Shown: piece by piece, positions 24,903 through 33,702 of the stretch
Layout: every line of letters begins with the position of its first letter
Numbering within the stretch: the stretch's first letter is position 1
From: an uncultured Anaeromusa sp.
GTDB lineage: Bacteria; Bacillota; Negativicutes; Anaeromusales; Anaeromusaceae
Length of the DNA: 64,000 nucleotides
Reading direction: 5' to 3'
Assembly (NCBI RefSeq): GCF_963676855.1
Contig: NZ_OY781460.1
Span: 2,395,520-2,459,519, forward strand
The notes under the pieces: model-generated
What the model was told of the DNA's origin: nothing
What the model saw: only the letters and a program-made list of their open reading frames with translations
The model's database searches: none
Made by a program: the position numbers and the translations under genes

Positions 24903-25787
24903 CTATTTTTCTCTTGATACAAGATACGCTGCCAGACTTCGCAACACATCGGCTTCTGAACCAAAGATTTCTAAGGCCGTTAGTGCGCGTTGCACGCTTT
25001 CTTCCGCCATACGGCGGGCTCCGTCCAGCGAATATAAAGACACATAGGTTTCCTTTTCGTTACGTTCATCGCTGCCTACCGGTTTGCCGATCGTAGCTTC
25101 ATCTCCGGTGACATCCAAAATGTCATCAGTAATTTGAAAAGCTAACCCAAATTCCTCAGCATATACAGTCAAGGCGGCTAATTGCTCCGGTAAAGCGCCT
25201 GCTAACAGGCCGCCGCCGCGCAGCGCTGCTCGGAACAATGCTCCAGTTTTTGCACGATGCATAAAACGTAGTTCTTCTTGGTTCAAAGGCTGAGCTTGTC
25301 CGCTAGCAGACAAATCAATCGCTTGACCGCCAACCATGCCGGACGGGCCAGCGGCAGCGGCAATTTCTTTTACCACTTGGGTTAGGCAAGCGGCATCAAC
25401 CTCTTCTTGGAGCAGCATTTGTTCAAAAGCCGCCGTTAAAAGACCGTCTCCCGCTAAAATCGCCATGCCTTCGCCAAACACCTTATGATTAGTGAGCTTG
25501 CCCCGGCGGTAATCGTCATTGTCCATGGCTGGTAAATCGTCGTGAATCAGAGAATATGTATGAATCATCTCCAAAGCGCAAGCTACACGCAGATACTGAC
25601 GGCCTTCGCCGCCCACCGCATCCGCTGCCGCCATCAATAAGACTGGGCGCAGGCGCTTACCTCCAGCAAAAAGACTGTAGCGCATGGAATCAAAAAGAAC
25701 AGTTAAAAGCCCGTTTTGAGCAGGAATCCACTGGGTCAATGCGTCTTCAATCAAATTAATGCGTTCATTGCAATAGGTTTTCCACAT
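24903..25787 (-). CDS. ispA: Geranylgeranyl/farnesyl diphosphate synthase
   Basis: Short-chain trans-prenyltransferase of 294 aa. The first Asp-rich motif is HDDLPAMDNDD (82-92) with the two-residue insertion of bacterial FPP synthases; the second is QITDDILD. GKRLRP (44-49) and KTGALF are also present. It overlaps xseB by one base. Product length (C15 or C20) is inferred from the family, not shown. Confidence 0.94.
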   Translation of the reverse strand: MWKTYCNERINLIEDALTQWIPAQNGLLTVLFDSMRYSLFAGGKRLRPVLLMAAADAVGGEGRQYLRVACALEMIHTYSLIHDDLPAMDNDDYRRGKLTNHKVFGEGMAILAGDGLLTAAFEQMLLQEEVDAACLTQVVKEIAAAAGPSGMVGGQAIDLSASGQAQPLNQEELRFMHRAKTGALFRAALRGGGLLAGALPEQLAALTVYAEEFGLAFQITDDILDVTGDEATIGKPVGSDERNEKETYVSLYSLDGARRMAEESVQRALTALEIFGSEADVLRSLAAYLVSREK

Positions 25788-26053
25788 TACTCAACATCCT
25801 CCTGTACTGTTATCCAGGGGCTTGCTTTAATGACGCCGTCTTCTTGGGTAACTACGGAATCATTCAATAACGCTTCCGCCTGTTGCAGATGTTTATGGCA
25901 AACAGCCGCCAGCTCCATGCCGTCCCGATAGCTTTGCAGAGCTTCCTCGAGAGGCAGCTCGCCTCGCTCTAGTTTTTCCACAAGATCTTCTAATTTTCCC
26001 ATGGCAGCTTCAAACTTTAACGGTTCTTGAACTTCTTTTTTAGCTCTGGCCAT
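25787..26053 (-). CDS. xseB: Exodeoxyribonuclease VII small subunit
   Basis: 88-aa helical subunit. The core FEAAMGKLEDLVEKLERGEL and LEEALQSYRDGMEL are the XseB signature; the C-terminal tail is longer than minimal. The ATG at 26053 overlaps the xseA stop (TGATG). A TTG codon just upstream is less likely. Confidence 0.93.
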   Translation of the reverse strand: MARAKKEVQEPLKFEAAMGKLEDLVEKLERGELPLEEALQSYRDGMELAAVCHKHLQQAEALLNDSVVTQEDGVIKASPWITVQEDVE

Positions 26054-27261
26054 CAACTGTCACCTCTTTTTATTTCCATGACACGCAAACGCAAAGCGCC
26101 GTCTTGCACACGAGCGGTAATTTGAGACTCAACGTGCACCTGCTCAACGGAACGGATAGTCTCTCCAGTTTCTTCAAGGCTTAAAAAAGCGTAGCCGCGC
26201 TGCAGCATGCCTAATGGGTTCAAAAGCGCCAGCTTTTGAGAAACCAGCAGCCATTGCCGTTTCTTTTCATCGACTTGTCTTGCTGCAGCCCGCACAAGAC
26301 GTTCTTGTAAATCATCTAAGCTTTGCCGTTGCGGTGCCAACAGACGCTCTGGTTTGGTAAATACGGGGGCTTTCCAGAGCTGCAACAAGTGTTGTCGGCG
26401 ACGCAATAAATCGTTGTGGAGCGCTTGGCGCAAGCGAGTTTGTCCTTGCTGCAAACGCCGCTCTAATTCCAAACGATCAGGAACGGCAAGTTCTGCCGCT
26501 TGCGAAGGCGTTGCTGCACGCATATCTGCTGCAAAATCAGCCAATGTGAAATCGGTCTCATGGCCGACTGCGGAAATGACCGGAATGGGTGACGAGGCAA
26601 TAGCCCTTACGACGTTCTCTTCGTTGAAAGCCCATAGTTCTTCAATAGAACCGCCGCCGCGACCGACGATAAGCACGTCAATCAAGGGATGCGCCGCCAA
26701 CAAACGAATCGCTTCCGTAATTTCTCCAGCAGCAGCCGGTCCTTGTACTGCAACAGGAGCTAAAACAAGGGGAATACCGGCAAAACGACGTTTAGCTACA
26801 GTGCAAATATCGCGTACGGCAGCTCCTGTTGGGGAAGTAACAATGCCTACAGCTCGCGGCAGCAGCGGCAGCAGACGTTTTTTTTCTTTTTGAAACAAGC
26901 CTTCTCGTTCTAGCTTGTCCTTCAATTGCGCATAAGCAAGACTGAGCTCGCCAATGCCGTCCGGCGTCATTCGATCGCCATACAGCTGATATTGTCCGTC
27001 TCTTTCAAAGACACTTAAGCGACCGCTGACAATAACCTGCATGCCGTTTTGCGGCTCAAATTTCAGATATTGTGCGCGGCTGCGAAAAAGAACCGCACGC
27101 AATACGGCACCAGCATCTTTTAGGGTAAAGTAGCAGTGGCCGGAGGAATGACGTTTAAAATTGGAAACCTCTCCCCGCACATATACGGAAGAGAGGAGAC
27201 CGTCCTTGTCCATCCAACGCTTGACGTAAGCAGTCACGTCGCTGACCGTTAAAATTCCCAT
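26053..27261 (-). CDS. xseA: Exodeoxyribonuclease VII large subunit
   Basis: Large subunit of 402 aa. An N-terminal OB fold (about 1-100, with VRGEVSNFKRHSSGHCYFTL) is followed by the catalytic domain with TSPTGAAVRDI, VGRGGGSIEELWAFNEE and SAVGHETDFTLADF, then a coiled coil that binds XseB. With XseB it degrades single-stranded DNA from both ends. ATG at 27261 with AAAGGAGAG upstream. Confidence 0.96.
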   Translation of the reverse strand: MGILTVSDVTAYVKRWMDKDGLLSSVYVRGEVSNFKRHSSGHCYFTLKDAGAVLRAVLFRSRAQYLKFEPQNGMQVIVSGRLSVFERDGQYQLYGDRMTPDGIGELSLAYAQLKDKLEREGLFQKEKKRLLPLLPRAVGIVTSPTGAAVRDICTVAKRRFAGIPLVLAPVAVQGPAAAGEITEAIRLLAAHPLIDVLIVGRGGGSIEELWAFNEENVVRAIASSPIPVISAVGHETDFTLADFAADMRAATPSQAAELAVPDRLELERRLQQGQTRLRQALHNDLLRRRQHLLQLWKAPVFTKPERLLAPQRQSLDDLQERLVRAAARQVDEKKRQWLLVSQKLALLNPLGMLQRGYAFLSLEETGETIRSVEQVHVESQITARVQDGALRLRVMEIKRGDS

Positions 27262-27315
27262 GGTTCTCTCCTTTGCATAAAGCCGAGCAAAGAACTGCTG
27301 GCTACCCCAACCTGG

Positions 27316-28278
27316 CTAGTTTCCTTGTTCTTGAAATGCTAAAGCGGCCTGGTAGGCGGCTCCAAGAGCATGGTCACCGCTCCAACATGGTTCCGGCAGA
27401 TAGATATGACACCCCATCGTTGCTTGTAAGCGACCTAGGCTTTGTTCACGAATATGGGTATTCGCCAAAACACCGCCTACACCCAAAATATCACGCACTC
27501 CGGTTTGGCGCACAGCCCGTCGCAGCAGGCGAAAGAGCGTCTCTCCCAATAAATTTTCCGCAGCAGCCGCAAGCAAGGAAGGAGAAACATCTTTTTGCAG
27601 CAGCTTTTTTAAATGCGTTTCCGGCCCTGAAAGACTGAGCGACAGGCCTTGTACCGCCACCGGAACTTCCGGCGCTTCCAAGTGAAAGCCTGCCGCCATT
27701 TTTTCCAAATGAGGGCCTGCCGGAAACGGCAGGCCCAAAGCTACACCCAGACGATCCAGCAGTTGCCCTGCATGCAAATCAGCGCTACCGCCCAATTGCT
27801 TAATCTGCAGTTGAGCGCCACAGCGTTTTACTTGCAAAAGATCTGTTGTTCCGCCGGATACATGAACTGCCAAAAAATCTTGAACCTCTTGTGGCATCTT
27901 TGCGGATAAAATGCCGGCCCAAAGATGATTAGCTTGATGACTAAGAGAAAAAAGAGGTATTTTTTGGCTCAGCGCCACGGCCTTGGCACTCCCATGGCCG
28001 CACAAAAAAGTTGGCATATAGGAGCCTGCTCTATCGCGAGGACAAAGCGTTGCGCCTACAGCGCAGCAAACTGCCTCAGGGAAGCGGCTCCAAACAGAAT
28101 CCAACTGTTCTGGCAACGCTCGGACATGCTGAAAAACCATTTCCGATTGAGCCAACCCGCGTTTGCCTTTAGGTACCTGCAGCAACCGTCTGGCTGCTGC
28201 CAGCAAATGGCCATCCAACCCCAGCAAAACGGCCGACGTAGTATAGCAGCTGGTATCTATGCCAAGAACGGCCTTCAT
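27316..28278 (-). CDS. TsaD-like (Kae1/Qri7 fold) paralogue
   Basis: ASKHA-fold protein of 320 aa related to TsaD, formerly called O-sialoglycoprotein endopeptidase. The metal ligands of TsaD are conserved: H114 and H118 (SHQANH) and D302 (SGDHALGAA). The nucleotide loops SGGTTDLL (141-148) and GVGGVLAN (266-273) are also present. It differs from bona fide TsaD at the N-terminus (GIDTSCYTTSAVL rather than GIETSCDETA) and is somewhat short. Such genes between nusB and xseA occur in several anaerobic Firmicutes. Whether it works in t6A synthesis or on another carbamoylated substrate is unknown. It overlaps nusB by 4 nt. Confidence 0.8.
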   Translation of the reverse strand: MKAVLGIDTSCYTTSAVLLGLDGHLLAAARRLLQVPKGKRGLAQSEMVFQHVRALPEQLDSVWSRFPEAVCCAVGATLCPRDRAGSYMPTFLCGHGSAKAVALSQKIPLFSLSHQANHLWAGILSAKMPQEVQDFLAVHVSGGTTDLLQVKRCGAQLQIKQLGGSADLHAGQLLDRLGVALGLPFPAGPHLEKMAAGFHLEAPEVPVAVQGLSLSLSGPETHLKKLLQKDVSPSLLAAAAENLLGETLFRLLRRAVRQTGVRDILGVGGVLANTHIREQSLGRLQATMGCHIYLPEPCWSGDHALGAAYQAALAFQEQGN

Positions 28279-28688
28279 GGCGATTCTTTGGTTTTGGCTA
28301 GAGAACCTAGCACGCCATTGATAAAGCGTGCAGAGTCTTTATCTCCATACTTCTTGGCAATCTCTACCGCTTCATTAATGACGATGCCAGGTGTCATTTC
28401 CTCTTCGCCAAATAAAAGCTCATATACGGCAATACGGGATATGTTGCGATCCACCGCCGCCATACGTTCTAGTTTCCATTGTGAAGAGGTGTTGCTTAAA
28501 TGCTGGTCAATTTGCTCGCTATGAGCGCAAATGCCTTCTACTAGCCGTTTGGCATAATCGACAGCATCTGGGGTCACTTCTTGCTCAAACGCCGCTGCTT
28601 CCAGCGCCGCCAACGGTTCTAATTCTGTTTGAAAATCCAGTTGATATAAGGCTTGCATAGCCAATTCTCGCGCTAAACGTCGACTCAT
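28275..28688 (-). CDS. nusB: Transcription antitermination protein NusB
   Basis: All-helical NusB of 137 aa. The N-terminal RRLARELAMQALYQLDF, the central MAAVDRNISRIAVYELLF and the C-terminal VVINEAVEIAKKYGDKDS (here IVINEAVE) are family hallmarks. It binds boxA RNA with NusE in rRNA antitermination. ATG at 28688 with AAAGGAG upstream. It follows the Asp23 module, as in many Clostridia. Confidence 0.95.
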   Translation of the reverse strand: MSRRLARELAMQALYQLDFQTELEPLAALEAAAFEQEVTPDAVDYAKRLVEGICAHSEQIDQHLSNTSSQWKLERMAAVDRNISRIAVYELLFGEEEMTPGIVINEAVEIAKKYGDKDSARFINGVLGSLAKTKESP

Positions 28689-28711
28689 ATATTACTCCTT
28701 TGGGATGTTTC

Positions 28712-28951
28712 CTATCTTCGATAACCTGGCGGCAAAATACGATCCAGCAATTCGAGCAGATCTTCTTTATCATCCAGGCGCTTGCCTACAAAAAAGCCAA
28801 TGCCGATGCACAGAAAAAGAAACAACGTCCGGAAAAAGCCCAGAGCCAAAACCAGCACGCCAAAAAAAAGACCGATAGTGCAGCAAATGATTTTGCCGCT
28901 ATGGCGCTGCCAGAAAGCCAGCAGCCATTCCCGATCAAATTCCATGTTCAT
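28712..28951 (-). CDS. DUF2273 small membrane protein
   Basis: 79-aa protein with two closely spaced membrane segments (about 16-34 and 38-53) and a charged tail KRLDDKEDLLELLDRILPP. This matches the DUF2273 family that accompanies Asp23 and AmaP. I start it at the ATG at 28951 with GGAGGAGAAGGA upstream; the open frame to 29008 overlaps amaP. Function is unknown; presumably it joins AmaP in a membrane complex. Confidence 0.82.
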   Translation of the reverse strand: MNMEFDREWLLAFWQRHSGKIICCTIGLFFGVLVLALGFFRTLFLFLCIGIGFFVGKRLDDKEDLLELLDRILPPGYRR

Positions 28952-28970
28952 GTTTCCTTCTCCTCCAACC

Positions 28971-29510
28971 CTATTCCACGCGCGCCCGTACTTTGCCTTC
29001 GGCAGCAATTTCTTCTACGAGTACTTGAATATCTTGAACTTCCGCTAGCAAAGTTTCCTGCAAAGTGGTCCGTACGCGTTGCTGCAGCTCGGCCGTGAGT
29101 TCGGGAATAATCAGGTCCGGCAACACAACAATGCGCAGATAAATATTCATGCCCTGCCGACCATTTTCTAGGCGGATTTTCGTTTGCTTGATGCCTTTTA
29201 TCTGGCGAGAAGAGCGCTCTACCAAACTGCGCACTGCTGAAATAGCAACGCGCACCTGGCCATTTTCTGTTTGACAAAGCATGGTATCACGCGGTTCGCC
29301 GCTAGTCATGCCTGTGAAAAGCAACCGTACAGACGCCAGAAAAAACACCGCAGCCACAGCTGCCGCTTCCCAATGTCCGTAGAGAAGCGCCAAGGCATCA
29401 TCCAGCCATTCCAGCGGCACAATGGTAAAAGCCGCCAAAAAGGTAGACAGCATCAGCAAAGCAAAGGTTACTATACAGAGCAAAAGCAAAATGCGATCAA
29501 GAATTCCCAT
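28971..29510 (-). CDS. amaP: Alkaline shock response membrane anchor protein AmaP
   Basis: 179-aa protein with two N-terminal membrane segments (about 4-28 and 46-66) and a cytosolic C-terminal domain that resembles Asp23 in its ISAVRSLVERSSRQIKGIK stretch. The family anchors Asp23 to the membrane. The gene follows asp23 by 15 nt. ATG at 29510 with AAAGGGGAGG upstream. Confidence 0.85.
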   Translation of the reverse strand: MGILDRILLLLCIVTFALLMLSTFLAAFTIVPLEWLDDALALLYGHWEAAAVAAVFFLASVRLLFTGMTSGEPRDTMLCQTENGQVRVAISAVRSLVERSSRQIKGIKQTKIRLENGRQGMNIYLRIVVLPDLIIPELTAELQQRVRTTLQETLLAEVQDIQVLVEEIAAEGKVRARVE

Positions 29511-29525
29511 GGCGTTCCCTCCCCT

Positions 29526-29921
29526 TTATCGCACTCGACTGTCGTCGTCTCGTCCTTCAGCGGTAAAACCGACGCCTTGCACATGAACGTTTACTTCTAC
29601 CACTTCCAGACCGGTCATTGACTCAATGGCGTGCTTTACGTTTTCCTGTACCTGAATCGCAATATCAGGCAGTCTGACGCCATATTCCATAATGACGTAC
29701 AGGTCAACGGCGGCTTCTTTTTCGCCCACTTCCACTTTTACGCCTTTAGCTAGGTTCTTTTTGCCCAGCATCTCAGCAATTCCACCGACCAAACCACCGC
29801 TCATACCAGCGACTCCGGGGATTTCCGTAGCTGCCATGCCGGCAATAATTCCTACAACCTCATCGGCGATGCGAATGGTTCCCACTTCGTTTTGTTCGCC
29901 CTTTTCTTTACGTGTTTGCAT
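29526..29921 (-). CDS. Asp23/Gls24 family envelope stress protein
   Basis: 131-aa protein: GTIRIADEVVGIIAGMAATE then PGVAGMSGGLVGGIAEMLG and KEAAVDLYVIMEYGVRLPD, the regular Asp23 pattern. In staphylococci Asp23 is membrane-attached through AmaP and linked to envelope homeostasis. ATG at 29921 behind AAAAAGGAGG. It is the first gene of a three-gene module with a strong promoter of its own. Confidence 0.92.
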   Translation of the reverse strand: MQTRKEKGEQNEVGTIRIADEVVGIIAGMAATEIPGVAGMSGGLVGGIAEMLGKKNLAKGVKVEVGEKEAAVDLYVIMEYGVRLPDIAIQVQENVKHAIESMTGLEVVEVNVHVQGVGFTAEGRDDDSRVR

Positions 29922-29967
29922 CTGCAGCAGCCTCCTTTTTAATGAAGAGCATCGGAAATTTTCTTCA

Positions 29968-29996
29968 ATTATAACAGACCCTACTTCTTTTTACAA
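29968..29996 (-). promoter_or_regulatory. Sigma-A promoter for the Asp23 module
   Basis: TTGTAA (29991-29996), 17-nt spacer, TATAAT (29968-29973), about 50 nt before the asp23 start and just after the efp terminator. Confidence 0.8.
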
Positions 29997-30021
29997 ACCG
30001 CCCGCCTATGCGGACAAAAGG

Positions 30022-30062
30022 AAAACCTCCCGCAGCAACGAAGATCATTTCACCGCGGGAGG
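30022..30062 (-). terminator. Intrinsic terminator after efp
   Basis: CCTCCCGC (30055-30062) pairs with GCGGGAGG (30026-30033) and is followed by UUUUCCUUUU in transcript direction. It lies 11 nt after the efp stop codon and ends the aroQ-pepP-efp unit. Confidence 0.85.
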
Positions 30063-30073
30063 CCATGCACTAA

Positions 30074-30631
30074 TTAAGCGCGTTCGATATAGTCGCCAGT
30101 ACGCGTATCAATACGCAGTACTTCGCCGGTTTCAATGAACAGAGGTACTTTGACATTATAACCTGTTTCCATTTTGGCAATTTTAGTGCCGCCTGTAGCC
30201 GTATCGCCACGAATGCCAGGTTCAGTTTCCGCCACGATCAGCTCCACTGAATTGGGAAGATCAATCCCAATGATGTTGCCTTGGAAAAAGCTAACGCCAA
30301 TGTTCATATTTTCCTTGAGAAAGTTCATGCCGTTGCCCAACTGCTCACGGGTCAACTCGATTTGGTCGAATGTTTCATTGTCCATGAAGGTGTACAGATC
30401 GTCGTTTTCATACAGGTACTGCATGGGACGATTTTCCACATGAGCCTTAGGCATTTTTTCACCGGCATTGAAGGTGCGTTCTACCACAGCGCCTGTTTTA
30501 AGGTTTTTGAGCTTGGCCCGCACAAAGGCAGCGCCCTTTCCTGGTTTTACGTGTTGAAAGTCAACGACCTGCCAAGCGCCGCCGTCAATTTCCACTGTTG
30601 TGCCAGTACGAAAATCATTAGTTGAAATCAT
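30074..30631 (-). CDS. efp: Translation elongation factor P
   Basis: EF-P of 185 aa, which rescues ribosomes stalled at polyproline. The tip loop is PGKGAAF with K32, the residue that carries the modification in lysine-type EF-P. The C-terminal [19 protein letters not shown] is the standard ending. Its modification enzymes (EpmA/B or YmfI-like) are not in the window. It overlaps pepP by 4 nt. Confidence 0.97.
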   Translation of the reverse strand: MISTNDFRTGTTVEIDGGAWQVVDFQHVKPGKGAAFVRAKLKNLKTGAVVERTFNAGEKMPKAHVENRPMQYLYENDDLYTFMDNETFDQIELTREQLGNGMNFLKENMNIGVSFFQGNIIGIDLPNSVELIVAETEPGIRGDTATGGTKIAKMETGYNVKVPLFIETGEVLRIDTRTGDYIERA

Positions 30632-31722
30632 GGTTCATCCTCCATTTTACAAGCGATTTCTATCAGTTCCTTGTCGCTTTCCGTCAAAATAACGGCTCCT
30701 GCGTCAGAAACGCGGACGGTGTCTTCAATACGGATGCCGTACTGGCCAGGCAAATAAATACCTGGCTCCACCGTAACCACCATATTTTCCTGCAACACCT
30801 GCTGCGTGTTCAAAGAAGACAACCTAGGTTCTTCGTGAATGGCCAGGCCCAGCGAATGCCCCAAACCATGGCCAAAATAGTCTCCATAACCAGCTTCTGT
30901 TAAAATATCTCTGGCGGCGGCATCCACTTCGCAGCCCAACCTGCCAGGGCGAATCGCTGCCACCCCCGCTTTTTGCGCCTTAAAAACTAGGGCGTAAGCG
31001 GATTTTTGTGGTTCCGTAGCAGGCCCTAAACAAACGGTCCGAGTAATGTCGGAATGGTACCCCCGATAAACGGCGCCAAAATCCATAGTTACCAATTCGC
31101 CGAAGGCTAGCTTTTTTTCGGAAGCAACCCCATGCGGTAAGGCGCCGCGTACACCTGAGGCGACAATCGTATCAAAGGCCGGACGTTCTGAGCCAAGACA
31201 GCGCATATGCTGTTCCAGCTCAGCCGCCACCTGGCGTTCTTCTATACCAGGACGCAAGTAGCCAAGAATATGTGTAAACGCTGCATCAGCTATGCGTACA
31301 GCTTCGCGAATGGCCTCTAGTTCCCCTTCCTCTTTGACAAAACGGAGAGGTTCTAATTCAGTATCAATTAATTCGCATTCCATCGGCAATAAAGCTTTAA
31401 GTTCCTTATAGGCGGCAACAGTACAATGCTTGCTTTCAAAGCCAAGACGGCGAATGCCTCGTCGGGAAACAACTTCTGCAAGCGCTTTCGCTGCAGCGCC
31501 CTTATATAGGCAAAGCTCGTATAAAGGGGCTTCGTCCGCCGCTTGCTCGTGGTAACGAAAATCCGTAAACAGTTCCTGTGTCTTAGCAGTAAGGAGCAAC
31601 ATGCCCGCAGAGCCGCTGAACCCACTGAGATAACGCCTATTATACGTATTGAGAACCCAAACAGCATCCAAGTTCGCTGCCGTAAGATGCTGGCGCAACC
31701 GCTGCAAACGCAATTCATTCAT
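30628..31722 (-). CDS. pepP: Xaa-Pro aminopeptidase (M24 family)
   Basis: Proline-specific aminopeptidase of 364 aa with a creatinase N-domain (about 1-125) and a pita-bread catalytic domain. All five metal ligands are visible: D214, D225, H289 (GLGHSLG), E319 (VEPGIY) and E333. The ATG at 31722 has AAAGGAAG upstream and overlaps the aroQ end by 8 nt; the frame open to 31776 lies in aroQ. The order aroQ-pepP-efp is common in Firmicutes. Confidence 0.93.
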   Translation of the reverse strand: MNELRLQRLRQHLTAANLDAVWVLNTYNRRYLSGFSGSAGMLLLTAKTQELFTDFRYHEQAADEAPLYELCLYKGAAAKALAEVVSRRGIRRLGFESKHCTVAAYKELKALLPMECELIDTELEPLRFVKEEGELEAIREAVRIADAAFTHILGYLRPGIEERQVAAELEQHMRCLGSERPAFDTIVASGVRGALPHGVASEKKLAFGELVTMDFGAVYRGYHSDITRTVCLGPATEPQKSAYALVFKAQKAGVAAIRPGRLGCEVDAAARDILTEAGYGDYFGHGLGHSLGLAIHEEPRLSSLNTQQVLQENMVVTVEPGIYLPGQYGIRIEDTVRVSDAGAVILTESDKELIEIACKMEDEP

Positions 31723-32179
31723 TATGCTTGGCTTCCTTTGCGTTTGATTCTTGCCAAAGACCGTGCGCCGCTTCAACAGCCGCTAAATAACTGTAAACTC
31801 CCAAGCCAGAAATCTGACCAACAACAACTGCGGCAAGCACCGAATGATGCCGGAATTCCTCGCGACGGTGAATGTTGGAAAGATGCACCTCAATCGACGG
31901 TACGGACACGCTAGCCAGCGCGTCTCGTAAGGCAATGCTGTAATGGGTGTAAGCGGCAGCATTGATGATAATATAATCTGCCGTTTCCTGCGCTTGGTGA
32001 ATGGCGTCCACTAAATCCCCTTCGTGACTGAACTGCAGACATTGCGCTGTAGCTCCTAGGGAAATGGCTTTTTCTTCAATTCTGCGGTTGATTTCTTGCA
32101 AAGTCAAAGTTCCATATATAGTTGGCTCCCGACGCCCCAATTGATTTAAATTAGGGCCGTGCAAAACTAGTATGCGCAC
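31715..32179 (-). CDS. aroQ: Type II 3-dehydroquinate dehydratase
   Basis: Dodecameric dehydroquinase of 154 aa in the shikimate pathway. GPNLNQLGRREPTIYG carries the lid Arg and catalytic Y22. INAAAYTHYSIALRDA and EVHLSNIHRREEFRHHS supply the substrate and catalytic residues. The start is GTG at 32179 with GGAGCTG upstream. No other shikimate gene is nearby. Confidence 0.95.
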   Translation of the reverse strand: MRILVLHGPNLNQLGRREPTIYGTLTLQEINRRIEEKAISLGATAQCLQFSHEGDLVDAIHQAQETADYIIINAAAYTHYSIALRDALASVSVPSIEVHLSNIHRREEFRHHSVLAAVVVGQISGLGVYSYLAAVEAAHGLWQESNAKEAKHNE

Positions 32180-32242
32180 GTCGTCAGCTCCTTTGCACGC
32201 AAAGTATCATAGGACATTGTAACACAAAACCGTGCTGCTTGC

Positions 32243-32464
32243 CTATACTTTCTCCACAAACTGCCAAGGAACAGGTAGATGCGCCAAAATATCCAGCGCT
32301 TCAAGACGAGTGTCCGGCGTTGCCCGAATGACTAAAAGACCGCCTTTAGGCTCCAAGGTGGTAACAACGCCAAGATATTCACAGCCTTCAAAAATACGGT
32401 TGACAAAATTAACGTCCTGAGGCTGTACTCGCAAATAAATGCTTGCATCCGCATATTCAGTCAT
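32243..32464 (-). CDS. DUF4911 family small protein
   Basis: 73-aa protein beginning MTEYADASIYLRVQPQDVNF, with a middle LGVVTTLEPKGGLLVIRATP. It resembles the short DUF4911 proteins that follow U32 peptidase genes in anaerobic Firmicutes. It starts 2 nt after the U32 gene, so it is translated from the same message. Function is unknown; a fold akin to small ACT-like domains is conceivable. Confidence 0.7.
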   Translation of the reverse strand: MTEYADASIYLRVQPQDVNFVNRIFEGCEYLGVVTTLEPKGGLLVIRATPDTRLEALDILAHLPVPWQFVEKV

Positions 32465-32466
32465 AC

Positions 32467-33702
32467 TTAGGCCTCCTCTCCTGACGGCAAAACACGCCGC
32501 AGCAGCGTTCCAACCGGCAACAGCGGCTCATCCCAGGCCAGACGCAGTTGCTGCTGGGCATGGGGCGCCCGTTCCAAAACAGCGCCGCTTTTCGCATCCC
32601 ACAAAAATCGCAAACGTTGTTGCTGCAGCTCACCAGTCGGAGGCAGCGCCTCTAAGCAATCCCCTACGGTAAAATGACCGCGCTGTTCCACGAGCAAGTC
32701 CGAACCGTTATGGCCGGTCACAACGCCGCAAAACACCTTGGCGGCGGTGTCCTTCTGTACTGCGTACACTTGGGCGTCAACTGCAGCTGGACCTTGAAAA
32801 AAGCCGTCCGTATACGCTCGCTGGGACACCAACTGCAATTCCTCCAACCACGCAGGGCGGATAGCAAAGGTTTCCGTCTCTTTCGCTAGCAGATCAAGCG
32901 CTTGACGGTAGACGCGAACTACCGTAGCGACATAGTGAATGCTTTTCATGCGTCCTTCAATTTTCAAGCTGTTAACACCAGCAGTCACCAACGCAGGTAA
33001 ATGCGGTAATAGGCACAAATCTTTGGAATTCATAAAATAGGTGCCATGAGCGTCTTCTTCAATAGGATAAAATTGACCGGGTCTGGTTTCTTCTTGCAAC
33101 GCGTATTTCCAGCGGCAAGGCTGCGTGCAAGCGCCGCGGTTGGCATCTCTGCCGGTAAAATAATTGCTTAATAAACAGCGACCGGAATACGACACGCACA
33201 TAGCTCCATGTACAAACGTTTCCAATTGCACGTCGGTTTGACTGCGGATATCCAAAAGTTCGCCGTAAGTCACCTCTCTTGCCAGGACAACACGTTTGGC
33301 TCCTAAGTCCTCCCAAAAGCAGGCGGCAGCGGCGTTAACCGTGTTGGCTTGCGTGCTGATATGGACGGCCAGATTGGGCGCTTGTTTACGCACCAAACGA
33401 AAAACGCCTGGGTCCGCAACAATAACAGCATCAACTTGGGCGGCTTGCAACTCTGGCAAATAGGAGGCAATTCCTTGCAATTCTTTTTGATGAGCAAATA
33501 CATTGAGGGCGACATAGACTTTCTTGCCAAGTTCATGGGCATACCGCACTCCTTCCTGCAACGTCTCAAAGTCAAAATTATCGCTTTGCGCGCGCAAGCT
33601 AAAGCTTTTCCCTCCTACATACACTGCATCAGCGCCAAAAAGAAGGGCGGTCTTTAATTTCTCCAAATTGCCTGCAGGGGCAAGCAGTTCAGGTAATTTC
33701 AT
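32467..33702 (-). CDS. U32 family protein, tRNA hydroxylation protein TrhP-like
   Basis: U32-family protein of 411 aa. The signature runs from E161 through AMCVSYSGRC, with C169, C176, C192 and C196 positioned to bind a metal or Fe-S cluster. Family members TrhP/YegQ and Bacillus YrrN/YrrO hydroxylate wobble uridine (ho5U34) from prephenate. The ATG at 33702 (AAGGAG upstream) lies inside the end of trmR, a 14-nt overlap. The next-door TrmR-like methyltransferase acts on exactly this product. Protease activity, the older annotation, is unlikely. Confidence 0.85.
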   Translation of the reverse strand: MKLPELLAPAGNLEKLKTALLFGADAVYVGGKSFSLRAQSDNFDFETLQEGVRYAHELGKKVYVALNVFAHQKELQGIASYLPELQAAQVDAVIVADPGVFRLVRKQAPNLAVHISTQANTVNAAAACFWEDLGAKRVVLAREVTYGELLDIRSQTDVQLETFVHGAMCVSYSGRCLLSNYFTGRDANRGACTQPCRWKYALQEETRPGQFYPIEEDAHGTYFMNSKDLCLLPHLPALVTAGVNSLKIEGRMKSIHYVATVVRVYRQALDLLAKETETFAIRPAWLEELQLVSQRAYTDGFFQGPAAVDAQVYAVQKDTAAKVFCGVVTGHNGSDLLVEQRGHFTVGDCLEALPPTGELQQQRLRFLWDAKSGAVLERAPHAQQQLRLAWDEPLLPVGTLLRRVLPSGEEA

